Part shown: one piece after another, positions 8,519 to 17,270 of the stretch
Numbering within the stretch: position 1 is the stretch's first letter
Layout of the letters: each line of letters opens with the position of its first letter
Assembly: GCF_021532615.1 (NCBI RefSeq)
Contig: NZ_JAKGAQ010000003.1
Span: 124,001-188,000, forward strand
From: Octadecabacter dasysiphoniae
GTDB lineage: Bacteria; Pseudomonadota; Alphaproteobacteria; Rhodobacterales; Rhodobacteraceae
Direction of reading: 5' to 3'
DNA length: 64,000 nucleotides
The notes under the pieces: generated by a model
Databases searched by the model: none
Told to the model about the DNA's origin: nothing
The model's input: only the letters and a program-made list of their open reading frames with translations
Made by a program: the position numbers and the translations under genes

Positions 8519-9221
8519 TCAAGAGGCGAAGAACGGCCCCTGGCTCTAACTCTTCAGCGGTCCCACCCCATGCGCCGGCTGGTTGAAGGTCAATTGGTCG
8601 GGTGTCAAACGGCTGGCCGAAAAGCCACTCAGAAGAAAACCCAACGACATAAGCGGACATAGGGAAGATGCTCCCGATGGGTCTTGAAAGTAGGTCTGTT
8701 GCGAAACGTGTGGCATGACCTGCCATTATGGAAATCTCTGCGTCTGATGCAATCTGTGGCGTGCCTTCGGCATTCTGCTGCTCGTAAGGATTGCCCGCAA
8801 TTGGGCGAACCCATTCGACATTTTGATCTTGGCACCAGGTCACAATTTGCGCGCGCGCTGCAAGAGGGACCGGATCAATATCGGGACGGGAACGCGCAAC
8901 GATGCCACCAATGCCCCCAGCAAAGACTTCTACCCAGACCATTGGAACTTTTTTGCGTGTCGCGACAGATGCGATCATATTAAAAGCTGTTGGTTCTGCG
9001 GTGGCGTCGATCAGAAGATCACAGTTTCCAAGTTGTTCCAGAGCACCGGCCATTGATTTTGCACTCTCTTGACCACCCAGAGTGATTTGCAGTGTTTTGA
9101 CGTCGACACTTGGGTTTATTCTGATCAGTCGATCACGTAGGGCTTTCACTTTATGCGTGCCGCTGCTGCGCAGGGGTGACATTATCGCTTTGCGGCTACA
9201 CAGATCAAAATCGCATAAGGT
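8490..9221 (-). pseudogene. cap2: 5'-truncated E1-like (ThiF) part of CBASS Cap2
   Basis: From the ATG at 9182 there are 230 residues; the frame is open 13 codons further, to a stop at 9222-9224. The sequence matches the second half of a ThiF/E1 adenylation fold: a D-x-D strand (TLCDFDLCS, upstream of the ATG), then HKVKALRDRLIRINPSV, LLIDATAEPTAFN, a WVEVFAGGIGG strand and a C-terminal IFPMSAYVVGF...FDTRPIDL segment. Missing are the glycine-rich ATP loop and the entire N-terminal E2-like domain; family members are about 500-600 residues. No cysteine is seen at the expected catalytic loop (GNPYEQQNAEGTPQ), so it is unlikely to be an active transferase. The upstream cyclase gene expected in this operon type is also lost. 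Confidence 0.75.
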
Positions 9222-9224
9222 TCA

Positions 9225-9984
9225 ATATGTCGAATTTATCTTCGGCAATTTTCTTGATCTGCTGGGGTAGGGATTCACGATCGCGGAAAGTGAACTATGA
9301 TCTAAGGTAGCCGTTGATCACCCCAAATTCTGGACTGAATGGGATCATTAAGCTGCCGTTTGGAACAGGTTCTGCTGACATCGTTGGTTGCGTGCTCATG
9401 GTTTGAACCTTGGAATAACGCAGGCTTCTATTAGTCGTGCGGATCAACATGCAGACATGATTTATGAAAATTGCGCAAGTTGCTCTCGTGTTGTGGCAGG
9501 TCTTATTTATCCTGCACTGATTGCAAACTGGTCCCGAAAAACTATCGGCATCCGTCCAAGCCCCGCCAAGATTAACCGATGTCGAATGGCACAAAGATGA
9601 TGAAACTATATTACATTGGCCGGTATTTCCGGTGACTGTTTTGATGGAAATTTCTGCTTTGCAGCAGGTTGTAACTGCTGGTTGGTAATCCCTCGCGCAA
9701 GGATCAAAAAGCTACGATAAGCGTGTATTTTAAGAACGTCGAAATGAAGCTATACCTGTAAATTTAAAAATTTTGATATTAATCAATGTGTTATTGATTG
9801 AGGGTGATCAGCACACTCAATGGGTTGACATCGCCACAGTAACAAATCACGCTATGATAGTGCGATGAAGCACCTGAAATCATCAAGCATCGCAGCTGGG
9901 CATTTGTTCTGTTGTGAATTTTTGATTCTTGCACATAAAATTTCGGATGTTCAGTCTGCCTCTCTCAACAGGGGAATATCTGAA
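9225..9984. other. Intergenic region between CBASS remnant and amide-transport operon
   Basis: About 760 bases without a convincing gene; small frames on both strands lack family resemblance and ribosome sites. It spans the broken end of the CBASS operon and the probable right edge of the island, an AT-rich stretch (about 9730-9800) with the inverted repeat TTGAT-ATTA-ATCAA at 9773-9786, a TTGACA hexamer at 9825-9830, and the leader structures described at 9853-9924. Confidence 0.5.
9853..9924 (+). promoter_or_regulatory. Possible ANTAR (AmiR) antitermination leader
   Basis: Upstream of the transporter operon, GTGC-gatgaa-GCAC (9860-9873) forms a hairpin with a six-base loop. A second short hairpin, AGC-atcgca-GCT (9886-9897), has a hexaloop with A at position 1 and G at position 4, as in ANTAR target RNAs. 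The second hairpin overlaps the 5' arm of an alternative stem, CGCAGC (9891-9896) with GTTGTG (9911-9916, two G-U pairs), followed by AATTTTTG. That layout of two hexaloops, the second excluding a terminator, is how ANTAR proteins such as AmiR act. Weak points: short stems, the first loop lacks A at position 1, and a TATGAT hexamer at 9853-9858 would, if used as a -10, start transcription inside hairpin 1. Confidence 0.35.
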
Positions 9985-11193
9985 ATGAAAAACGTCCTTA
10001 GCATCAGCACCATTGCACTCACCGCGGCCCTTTCGGCGAATGCGGCGTTGGCAGACATCAAAATCGGGTCCATCTTTGATTTGACCGGCGGTTTGAACAT
10101 TTACGGCATCCAGCAGGGCAATGCACTGGACCTCGCGGTTGCAAGCATCAACGCAAATGGCGGCGTTCTGGGCGAGCAGATCGAAGTGGTCAGCTACGAT
10201 TCACAATCCGAGCTGAGCAAGTACACACAATTCGCGAACACCTCCGTTTTGCGCGACGGGATCGCGGCGATGTTTGCCGGCCTGACCAGTTCATCCCGAG
10301 AAGCCATCCGCCCGGTGTTTCGCGATGCCAACATCCCGTATTTCTATCCGTCGCTTTACGAAGGTGGTGCCTGTGATCGCCAGACTTTTGTGACCGGATC
10401 ATCGGCGTCCCAGCAGTTGGAACCGCTGATCAAATGGGCCATCGAAGAATACGGCCCCAACATTTACATCATGGCGCCTGATTACAACTTCGGCACAATT
10501 TCCGCGCACTGGGTTCACGAATATGCCGAACAATTCGGTGGCACGGTTGTCGGCGAGGATTTTCTTGCTTTGTCTGTTACCGACTACGCGCCGGCCATTC
10601 AGAAAATTCAGCAATCCGCGCCTGATTTTGTCGTCGCGCTTCCGGTTGGGGCGAACCAGACCGGATTTCTGGAACAATTCGCGGCTGCCGGGTTGAAAGA
10701 CAACATCGGTGTCGTGTCCTCGAACTACGGGTCCGGCAATCAACAGGTCGTTGTGTCCACGCAAGCCGGCGAGGGCCTGATCGCAAGTGCCGGATATTTC
10801 ATGCACGTCGATAATCCGGCGAACGATGAATTCGTGGCGCAGTGGATCGATGCTTACGGCGATGGCACACCGATTGTGTCCGTCGCGGTGGATACGTGGA
10901 ACGCGGTGCATGTCTGGGCCGCCGCGGCCGAGGCCGCGGGGACGACCGATGCAGATGCGGTGATTGCGGCGCTGGAAAGCGGCATCACCTTTGATGCGCC
11001 AAACGGCACCGTCACGATGGAACCCGGATCGCATAATTTGCGCCAGAACATCTACATCGTGCGGGGCAACGCGGACAGTGCGTTCGATACAGTTCTCAAG
11101 ATCGAAGACGCGGCCCCGTCTTATGAAAACGAGGTTTGTGATCTGGTTGCGTCCCCTGATCTGGCCGAACATTTCACCCCCGAAACTGACTAA
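9985..11193 (+). CDS. ABC transporter substrate-binding protein, urea/short-chain-amide type
   Basis: 402 residues from ATG 9985, preceded by a CAGGGGAA site; the frame is open to 9865, but the N-terminus from 9985 is a clean signal peptide (MKNVLSISTIALTAALSANAALA). The mature protein starts with IKIGSIFDLTGGLNIYG and follows the type I periplasmic binding fold of the UrtA/AmiC/LivK group. Residues FAGLTSSSREAIRPV and FYPSLYEGG resemble the ligand-binding positions of the amide and urea branch. It is the first gene of an operon with two permease modules, two ATPases, an amidase and an AmiC/AmiR pair, so it most likely captures an amide or urea derivative in the periplasm. Confidence 0.88.
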   Translation: MKNVLSISTIALTAALSANAALADIKIGSIFDLTGGLNIYGIQQGNALDLAVASINANGGVLGEQIEVVSYDSQSELSKYTQFANTSVLRDGIAAMFAGLTSSSREAIRPVFRDANIPYFYPSLYEGGACDRQTFVTGSSASQQLEPLIKWAIEEYGPNIYIMAPDYNFGTISAHWVHEYAEQFGGTVVGEDFLALSVTDYAPAIQKIQQSAPDFVVALPVGANQTGFLEQFAAAGLKDNIGVVSSNYGSGNQQVVVSTQAGEGLIASAGYFMHVDNPANDEFVAQWIDAYGDGTPIVSVAVDTWNAVHVWAAAAEAAGTTDADAVIAALESGITFDAPNGTVTMEPGSHNLRQNIYIVRGNADSAFDTVLKIEDAAPSYENEVCDLVASPDLAEHFTPETD

Positions 11194-11241
11194 ATTTGCC
11201 GGGCGCATCGGTCACGGTGCGCCCATCCCAAGGAGGTTCCA

Positions 11242-12108
11242 ATGGAACTAGATTTCTTGGCGACAGTGCTGCTGTCGTCTTTGTCCAGCGCATCCATTCT
11301 GCTGATCGCGACGATCGGTCTGGCGGTGGTCTACGGTTTGATGGGTGTCATCAATCTGGCCCATGGCGAGTTTTTGATGGTGGGCGCGTATTCGGCGCTG
11401 ACGGCGACACAGATCGGCATTCCCTATCTGTTGGCCATCCCGTTTGCGGTGGCGATGACCATGCTGATCGGGGCCATCGTCGAGGTGTTGATTATCCGAA
11501 AGCTCTATGGGCGCATTTTTGATACGATGCTGGCAACTTGGGGCCTTGGGATGATCTTCAACCAAGGGGCTGTTTTGTTATTCGGGACAGTGACACCCGG
11601 CATCGGAATGCCGTAGGGCAATATCCAGATCGGCGGCTATAGCCTGGCGATCTATCCGCTGGCGATGATCGGGATCGCGGCGCTGATGGTTGTCTTCGTC
11701 TATGTCTTGATGACCAAATCGGTCTACGGAATGAAGGCCCGCGCGTCCATCCAGTCGCCCGAAATGGCGCAGGCCATCGGCATTGAATCGGCGCGGGTGA
11801 ACACGCTGACCTTTGCGGTCGGCTGCGGGTTGGCCGGGTTTGCTGGTGCAATACTATTGCCGATTATTCCAGCAACCCCATCAATGGGTTTATTCTTTGC
11901 GGTCAAAGGGTTTCTGACCGTCGTTGTTGCGGGTCCTGTGACCTTGACCGGCAGTGCGCTTGCCGCGCTTGGCCTTGGTGGGGGCGCGTCCATCACCGCA
12001 AGTTTCATGACATCCGTGATCGGCGATGTCTTCTTTTTCCTCATGACCGCATTGCTGCTTTGGCTGTTCCCGCTCGGGATTTCGGCCAAATGGCGTCGCA
12101 AATTGTAA
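11242..12108 (+). pseudogene. UrtB/LivH-type permease with in-frame TAG stop
   Basis: A single frame of 288 codons encodes a branched-chain/urea-type inner-membrane permease (VYGLMGVINLAHGEFLM near residue 33, about eight membrane segments, C-terminal FLTVVVAGPVTLTGSALAAL). It is interrupted by one TAG at 11614-11616, after GIGMP and before GNIQIGGYS; the reading frame is intact on both sides. The first part ends at residue 124; the second could restart near 11665. A single base change (for example TAC to TAG) would explain it. As written, the transporter lacks one of its two membrane subunits unless the stop is suppressed. All partner genes remain intact, so the mutation is recent or a sequence error. 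Confidence 0.85.
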
Positions 12109-12120
12109 GGCGCATTTTCA

Positions 12121-13932
12121 ATGTCACAAAAACTATTCAATTCGGCAGGATTGGTGTTTCCGGCACTCGCGACACTGATCGCGCTTGCGGTGTCCGGCCT
12201 GCTTAACCCGTACCTCGCCTTTGTGGCGACCTCGTGGATCATCGCGGGGTTGCTTGGCCTAAGCCTTGATGTGGTTTGGGGGCGAGGCGGGTTCCTCGGC
12301 CTCGCGCAGACGGCGTTTTATGGCCTCGGGGGCTATTTCGGCAGCGTCATCGCGATCAATCTTGCGCCGTCGCTGGGCAACACACTGATCCTCGCCTTGC
12401 CTGCGGGCGCGTTGTTTGGGGCGGTTGTGGCGGCGCTGCTGGGCTATATTATTTTCTACGCGCGTATGGGCGCGCTGCAAAGCACGATCCTGTCGTACAC
12501 GTTCACGCTTTTGTTGTGGTCCGTCACGCAGACCTATCGATTGGTCGTTGGCGACGCGGTCATTGGCGGGGACAATGGCCTGTCAAACATTCCGGGCATT
12601 GTGATTGGCTTTGGAAGCGAGGCGAGCAAGCTGAAACCCAACGCCGCGTTTGTCGTGGTCGTTATCGTGGCCGCCGCGCTGTATTTTTTGACCCGCTTTT
12701 TGATGAAAAGCACCTTCGGGCGGATCGTGGACTGCGTGCGGATCGACCCTGAAAAGACGGAACTTTTGGGCTACGATGTGCGTAAAATTCAGGTGCTCAA
12801 CTTCTCATATGCGGGGGCCATCGCTGGCGTTGCGGGGGCGTTGTTCGCGCTTTGGGCAAACTACCTCAACCCGTCGATCTTTTCGGTGCAAGAGGCGTTG
12901 TTGATCCCGATTTACGTTCTGGTCGGGGGCTTGGGCACTTTGGCGGGGCCGTTTCTGGGCGCGCTGCTGATCGGCAGCCTGTCGTTCTGGCTGGGCAGTG
13001 GATCAGCGGGCGGGCAGACCACCCTGATCCTTGGTGCTGTGCTGATCCTGCTGGTCCTATACCTTCACAACGGCATCCTTGGCGCGCTGGGCGATCTGTG
13101 GAAACGGTTTCTACCCGACCCCAACGACGCCGCGCGCCACGCCGGTGCCGTCCAGATTGACGAAGCCGTTCTAGGTCAAATCCTTGAGGACGCCGCGATC
13201 GAGGCGGGTCCTGCCAAGGACCTTCAAACGCGCGATGCGTTCAAGCGGTTTGGCGGTGTCATTCCGGTCAACAACGTCACGCGGACGTTTACGCCCGGTC
13301 GGCCTTATTCGCTGATTGGTCCCAACGGGGCGGGCAAAAGCTCGTATTTGAAAACCTGTGTGGGGTTGTACCAACCCGAGGGCGGCACGGTGTCTATTGG
13401 GGGGCAAAACGTCACCCGCGCGCCCATCTTTGAGCGGGTGCGCAACGGCATGGGCGTGAAAAACCAAAAGCCGCAGGTGTTCGGCGATCTGAGCGTGCGC
13501 GACAACCTTTGGGTGGCCGCCTACGCCCGGACAAAGACGCCGCAAAAGGCCGTCGATGTGAGCGACAAGATCCTGCGCATGTTGGGGATGGAAGAACAGG
13601 CCGAGGTTCAGGCTGGGGCACTTTCGCACGGTCAGCAACAATGGCTCGATATCGGGATGGTGCTGTGTCTGGCGCCGCGTGTCGTTCTTTTGGATGAACC
13701 GGCGGCGGGCATGACCACGCAAGAAACGCGCGAATTGTCGGCGCTGGTGCGCATCCTTGCGCGGCACACCACGGTCGTCGTTGTCGAACACGACATGGAA
13801 TTTGTGCGCACGTTGCAGGGGCACGTCACCGTGTTGCATCAGGGCGAGGTATTTGCGGAGGGCGACATTGAAACGCTGCGCGCGGACGATCGCGTTCTGG
13901 ACATTTATTTGGGGAGGCGCGCGCATGTTTAA
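12121..13932 (+). CDS. Fused UrtC/LivM permease and UrtD/LivG ATPase
   Basis: 603 residues. The N-terminal part (about 1-330) is a polytopic LivM/UrtC permease (LSLDVVWGRGGFLGLAQ; the conserved RIDPEKTELLGYDVRKIQ loop near residue 205). A linker (about 330-375) joins it to a cytoplasmic ATPase (about 375-603) with Walker A GPNGAGKSS near 400, signature LSHGQQQ near 501, Walker B VVLLDEPAAGM near 523 and switch histidine VVEHD. The fusion ties one membrane subunit to one ATP-binding subunit; such fusions are known in this transporter class. It starts 12 bases after the damaged permease gene, and its last 8 bases overlap the next ATPase gene. Confidence 0.9.
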   Translation: MSQKLFNSAGLVFPALATLIALAVSGLLNPYLAFVATSWIIAGLLGLSLDVVWGRGGFLGLAQTAFYGLGGYFGSVIAINLAPSLGNTLILALPAGALFGAVVAALLGYIIFYARMGALQSTILSYTFTLLLWSVTQTYRLVVGDAVIGGDNGLSNIPGIVIGFGSEASKLKPNAAFVVVVIVAAALYFLTRFLMKSTFGRIVDCVRIDPEKTELLGYDVRKIQVLNFSYAGAIAGVAGALFALWANYLNPSIFSVQEALLIPIYVLVGGLGTLAGPFLGALLIGSLSFWLGSGSAGGQTTLILGAVLILLVLYLHNGILGALGDLWKRFLPDPNDAARHAGAVQIDEAVLGQILEDAAIEAGPAKDLQTRDAFKRFGGVIPVNNVTRTFTPGRPYSLIGPNGAGKSSYLKTCVGLYQPEGGTVSIGGQNVTRAPIFERVRNGMGVKNQKPQVFGDLSVRDNLWVAAYARTKTPQKAVDVSDKILRMLGMEEQAEVQAGALSHGQQQWLDIGMVLCLAPRVVLLDEPAAGMTTQETRELSALVRILARHTTVVVVEHDMEFVRTLQGHVTVLHQGEVFAEGDIETLRADDRVLDIYLGRRAHV

Positions 13933-14623
13933 GATCAAAAATGCCACCGGCGGCTATGGCAAAACCACCATCATTCGCGACGTGTCGCTTGAGGTGAAGC
14001 AAGGCGAAATCGTTGCCCTGCTGGGCCGTAATGGCGTCGGGAAATCGACGGTCATGCGCTATGCAACCAGCTTGATCCCTGCAATGTCTGGCTCGGTTGA
14101 GATTGACGGTCGACCCGCCCCGAATTCACCCGCCAAACGCGCGAAATTGGGGTTGGGGTACGTTCCGCAAGGCCGGTTCGTGTTTCCCCGTATGACTGTG
14201 ACAGAAAACATTGCTGTCGCGGCGGCCACCAACGGGCATGACGCCAAACGGGCGGTGGCCGAGGCGATGGAGGATTTCCCGTTGCTGCACCCCAAAGCTG
14301 GCGACTTGGCGGGTGGATTGTCGGGTGGTCAACAGCAGGTTCTTGCGTTGGCGCGTGCGCTGGCCACGGTCCCGAAAATCCTACTGCTAGATGAGCCGAC
14401 AGAAGGTGTGCAGCCATCAATTATCGACGAAATGGCGGGAATCCTGAAGCGCATCAACCAAGAGCGCGGCATCGCGATCCTTGTGGCGGAACAGAACCTC
14501 GATTTCTGTCTGTCGATCAGTGAACGGGCCTACGTCATGGAAAAGGGCGAAGTGCGCATGGAGACCGACCGCGACAGCCTTTTGGCGGACAAGGACCTGC
14601 AACAGGAATTGTTGGGGGTTTGA
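13925..14623 (+). CDS. UrtE/LivF-type ABC transporter ATPase
   Basis: 232 residues from ATG 13925 overlapping the fused gene's end by 8 bases, so translation is coupled. Walker A GRNGVGKST (about 35-43), Q-loop YVPQGRFVF, signature LSGGQQQ (about 138), Walker B ILLLDEPTEGVQPS and switch-region glutamine VAEQN identify it as the second ATPase, which would pair with the fused ATPase domain at the inner membrane. The GVQPSI motif after Walker B is typical of UrtE. It couples ATP hydrolysis to uptake of the amide-type substrate. Confidence 0.92.
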   Translation: MFKIKNATGGYGKTTIIRDVSLEVKQGEIVALLGRNGVGKSTVMRYATSLIPAMSGSVEIDGRPAPNSPAKRAKLGLGYVPQGRFVFPRMTVTENIAVAAATNGHDAKRAVAEAMEDFPLLHPKAGDLAGGLSGGQQQVLALARALATVPKILLLDEPTEGVQPSIIDEMAGILKRINQERGIAILVAEQNLDFCLSISERAYVMEKGEVRMETDRDSLLADKDLQQELLGV

Positions 14624-14624
14624 T

Positions 14625-14780
14625 ATGACAAAGGATCAAGATCTCACGCAAGACCAGAAAGCGCGCATTGCAGCGACCTTGGCCCGCATTCGGGGTGGCC
14701 TGAAAACCCTAACGGGATCCCCGTTTGACGAGCCAGCACACACCTTTGTTGCGGAGGCGTACTATGTTGAAACCACCTAA
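14625..14780 (+). CDS. Small AtzG-like amidase partner protein
   Basis: 51 residues, starting one base after the ATPase stop and overlapping the amidase start by 17 bases. The segment KARIAATLARIRGG followed by a short proline/aspartate stretch and DEPAHTFVAE resembles the C-terminal half of AtzG-like (DUF4089) proteins, which form a complex with the AtzE amidohydrolase and stabilise it. The usual N-terminal helix is shorter here. The gene order small protein then amidase is the one seen for AtzG-AtzE. The assignment rests on a weak motif plus position. Confidence 0.5.
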   Translation: MTKDQDLTQDQKARIAATLARIRGGLKTLTGSPFDEPAHTFVAEAYYVETT

Positions 14781-16137
14781 CCCGATCTGCGATGACATCC
14801 GTGCCCTCGCCACAGGGACGCAAACGGCAGTTTCGCTGGCTAAACGGGCCTTGGACCGCGCGGCGGGCGCGGCGGCCTTGAACGCGTTCGTTACGATTGA
14901 TCCGGGCCACGTCTTGGCCCAAGCCGAAGCTTCAGATGCGCGGCGCAAGGCTGGAACGCCGCTCAGCGCTATTGACGGACTGGCGATTGCGTTCAAAGAC
15001 AATTACCTGACGGTGGATTATCCCACGACCGCCTGTTCGGATGCACGACCGCTTGAACCCGGCGGCATGGATGCAACGGTCGTCGCGCGGCTACGGGCGG
15101 CAGGGGCTGTGGTGTTTGGAAAAACCAACATGCACGAATGGGCCTACGGCGCGACCAACACCACATCCAACATCGGCAAAACAAACAACCCGCACAACAC
15201 GGATCACATCACGGGCGGTAGCAGTGGCGGATCAGCGGCAGCCGTCGCCGCAGGGATAGTGACCGTAGCAATGGGCAGCGACACTGGGGGATCTATTCGT
15301 ATTCCGGCCAGTGCATGTGGCATTTATGGTTTCAAACCCAGCTATGGCCGCGCATCGCGATATGGGGTTTTGCCGCTCAGTTGGTCGCTTGACGCAACGG
15401 GGCCAATCGCTACGTCCCTAGATGCGATTGCCGCGATCTTGCCGATCATACTGGGGCCTGATCCCAACGATGTATCGACCCACACTGCAGTGACGTTCCA
15501 GACCCAAGAACCGCCTGCTAACGTCAAGATCATCAATCTGGTTGGGCCGGGCCTTGAGAGGACGGGCGATGTCGACGCATGCCTTAGATTAGCGCTGGGC
15601 AGGCTGAGTGCAGATGTTGAGGATCGCGAATTGGCAGGGGTGCGGCATTATTTTGCCGCGTGGGAGGCGATTTTGCACTGTGAGGCGTCGTCGTATCATG
15701 CGGAACTCCTCGCGCGAAACCCGACCGGCTTTTCATCCGTGACCCGCGCGCATCTTGAAGCGGGCAAGGAGCTTAGGGCTGTTGAGGTCTTGCACGCCCA
15801 AAAACTGCGGGCGCGGCTGATCAAGACCTTGTTGTCCGAATTTGGCAATTGGGATGTGCTCTGCTTGCCAACGTTGCCGGTGACGGCCCCGCGACACGGT
15901 GATGATTGGCAGGAGTTTGGTGGGCGGCGTGTGAGCACGCAGGACGCCATGACGTGGTTTTGCTGGATCGGGAATTTGGCGGGCTTGCCGTGCTTGACGC
16001 TACCAATCGGAACCGGGACATCCGGGCTTCCGGTTGGTATGATGTTGATGGGGCGGCCCGGTGAGGATGAAAAACTCCTCGCGATTGGTCAGCAGGTCGA
16101 TGAACAATTGGGCGCAGGCAGTGGCACGGATGGATAA
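14764..16137 (+). CDS. Amidase-signature hydrolase, AtzE-like
   Basis: 457 residues from ATG 14764 with a GGAGG site at 14752-14756. The amidase catalytic triad is visible: lysine in AFKDNY (about residue 79), the cis-serine in [12 protein letters not shown] (about 153) and the nucleophile serine in [13 protein letters not shown] (about 177). These enzymes hydrolyse amide or carbamoyl bonds to release ammonia; the AtzE branch acts on 1-carboxybiuret in triazine/biuret breakdown. Its place after an importer and an AtzG-like protein suggests it acts in the cytoplasm on the imported compound. The exact substrate cannot be read from sequence; no biuret or cyanurate hydrolase is nearby. Confidence 0.88.
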   Translation: MLKPPNPICDDIRALATGTQTAVSLAKRALDRAAGAAALNAFVTIDPGHVLAQAEASDARRKAGTPLSAIDGLAIAFKDNYLTVDYPTTACSDARPLEPGGMDATVVARLRAAGAVVFGKTNMHEWAYGATNTTSNIGKTNNPHNTDHITGGSSGGSAAAVAAGIVTVAMGSDTGGSIRIPASACGIYGFKPSYGRASRYGVLPLSWSLDATGPIATSLDAIAAILPIILGPDPNDVSTHTAVTFQTQEPPANVKIINLVGPGLERTGDVDACLRLALGRLSADVEDRELAGVRHYFAAWEAILHCEASSYHAELLARNPTGFSSVTRAHLEAGKELRAVEVLHAQKLRARLIKTLLSEFGNWDVLCLPTLPVTAPRHGDDWQEFGGRRVSTQDAMTWFCWIGNLAGLPCLTLPIGTGTSGLPVGMMLMGRPGEDEKLLAIGQQVDEQLGAGSGTDG

Positions 16138-17269
16138 AGGTAAGATCAAGATCGGCGTGCTGTTTTCCCAATCCGGATCAATGTCCGTGACGGAAAACGC
16201 GCATCTGCAAGGCACGCTGCTGGCCATTGAAAAGATCAACACCAGCGGCGGAATTGACGGCAAACTTCTCGATCCGATCATAATGAACCCCCAAGGGGAC
16301 GATCAGAAATATGCGGAAATGGCGACCGAACTCTTGCTCAAGGATCGGGTGAATTTCATCTTCGGGTGTTGCTTGTCGTCAAGCCGCAAGGCCGTGTTGC
16401 CCATCGTCGAACGGTTGAACGGTATCTTGTTTTACCCTTCGGTTTATGAAGGCTTTGAATATTCGCCAAACGTGATCTACGGCGGCGCGACGCCGAACCA
16501 ATTGGTCATTCCATTGCTTGAATACATTTATGCACATCACGGGCAGCGGATCGGGCTGCTCGGTTCTGACACGCTTTATGCACGCGAGATCAACCGCATC
16601 GTCAAGGAATTCGTCACCGATAGCGATGGCGACATCATCGGCGAATCCTACCTCCCCTTCGGTACGAGTGGACCGGATATGAAGGCCGAGTTGCGCAAGG
16701 TCTTTGCAATCAAACCCGATGTGATCATTTCAACAGTTGTGGGGCAGGACAGCGTCACGTTTTATGACGCCCATGCAGCGCTGAGCGAAGGTGCAGCAAA
16801 CGCGCCGATCGCGTCCCTGACGACAATGGAATCAGAACTCGCGCAGTTGCGGACGCAAGCGCGGGCCGGGCACATCGCGGTCGCCGCATACTTCGGATCG
16901 ATGAATACGCCGCAGAACATCTTGTTTCGAAAGGGCTTTGAGGACCGATATGGTGGCGAGCGTAGTCCCAGCGTTTACGCAGAGGTTGCCTATTCGCTTG
17001 TTCACTTTTTCGCTGAAGCCTTTCGTTTGAGCGGCAGTAGCGATACGGACAATGTCTTGTCCGCGTTGTCGGGCGCTGTCTTCAAGGCGCCGGGGGGCGA
17101 TCTATCGATTGATCTGGATACCAACCATTTCACGCTTCGCCCGCATGTTGCGGTGTCAAATGCCGATGGATCCTATGAGATCGTGTGGCGCAGCAAAACC
17201 GCGGTTCGCCCTGACCCTTATTTGATCACCTATAATCGCTCGGTTCCGCAACCAGAAGTGGCGCTCTGA
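16130..17269 (+). CDS. amiC: AmiC-like cytoplasmic amide sensor
   Basis: 379 residues from ATG 16130, overlapping the amidase stop; the frame is open to 16061, inside the amidase. It has the same fold as the binding protein at the head of the operon (IKIGVLFSQSGSMSVTE, FYPSVYEGFEYSPN) but no signal peptide, exactly as in AmiC of Pseudomonas. AmiC holds the antiterminator AmiR inactive until an amide binds. The next gene is an AmiR homologue, so this pair is the likely inducer-sensing switch for the operon. The motif CCLSSSRKAVLPIVE is typical of the AmiC/UrtA group. Confidence 0.88.
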   Translation: MDKGKIKIGVLFSQSGSMSVTENAHLQGTLLAIEKINTSGGIDGKLLDPIIMNPQGDDQKYAEMATELLLKDRVNFIFGCCLSSSRKAVLPIVERLNGILFYPSVYEGFEYSPNVIYGGATPNQLVIPLLEYIYAHHGQRIGLLGSDTLYAREINRIVKEFVTDSDGDIIGESYLPFGTSGPDMKAELRKVFAIKPDVIISTVVGQDSVTFYDAHAALSEGAANAPIASLTTMESELAQLRTQARAGHIAVAAYFGSMNTPQNILFRKGFEDRYGGERSPSVYAEVAYSLVHFFAEAFRLSGSSDTDNVLSALSGAVFKAPGGDLSIDLDTNHFTLRPHVAVSNADGSYEIVWRSKTAVRPDPYLITYNRSVPQPEVAL

Positions 17270-17270
17270 C

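Noticed and set aside
9295..9600. Short frames on both strands at 9.3-9.6 kb as a possible transposase or missing cyclase
   Set aside because: No catalytic motif of either family (no G-S...D-x-D of nucleotidyltransferases, no DDE pattern) and no ribosome site.
9865..9984. Upstream start (ATG 9865) for the amide-type binding protein
   Set aside because: It would add 40 residues before the signal peptide and lies in the leader; ATG 9985 has the better ribosome site and N-terminus.
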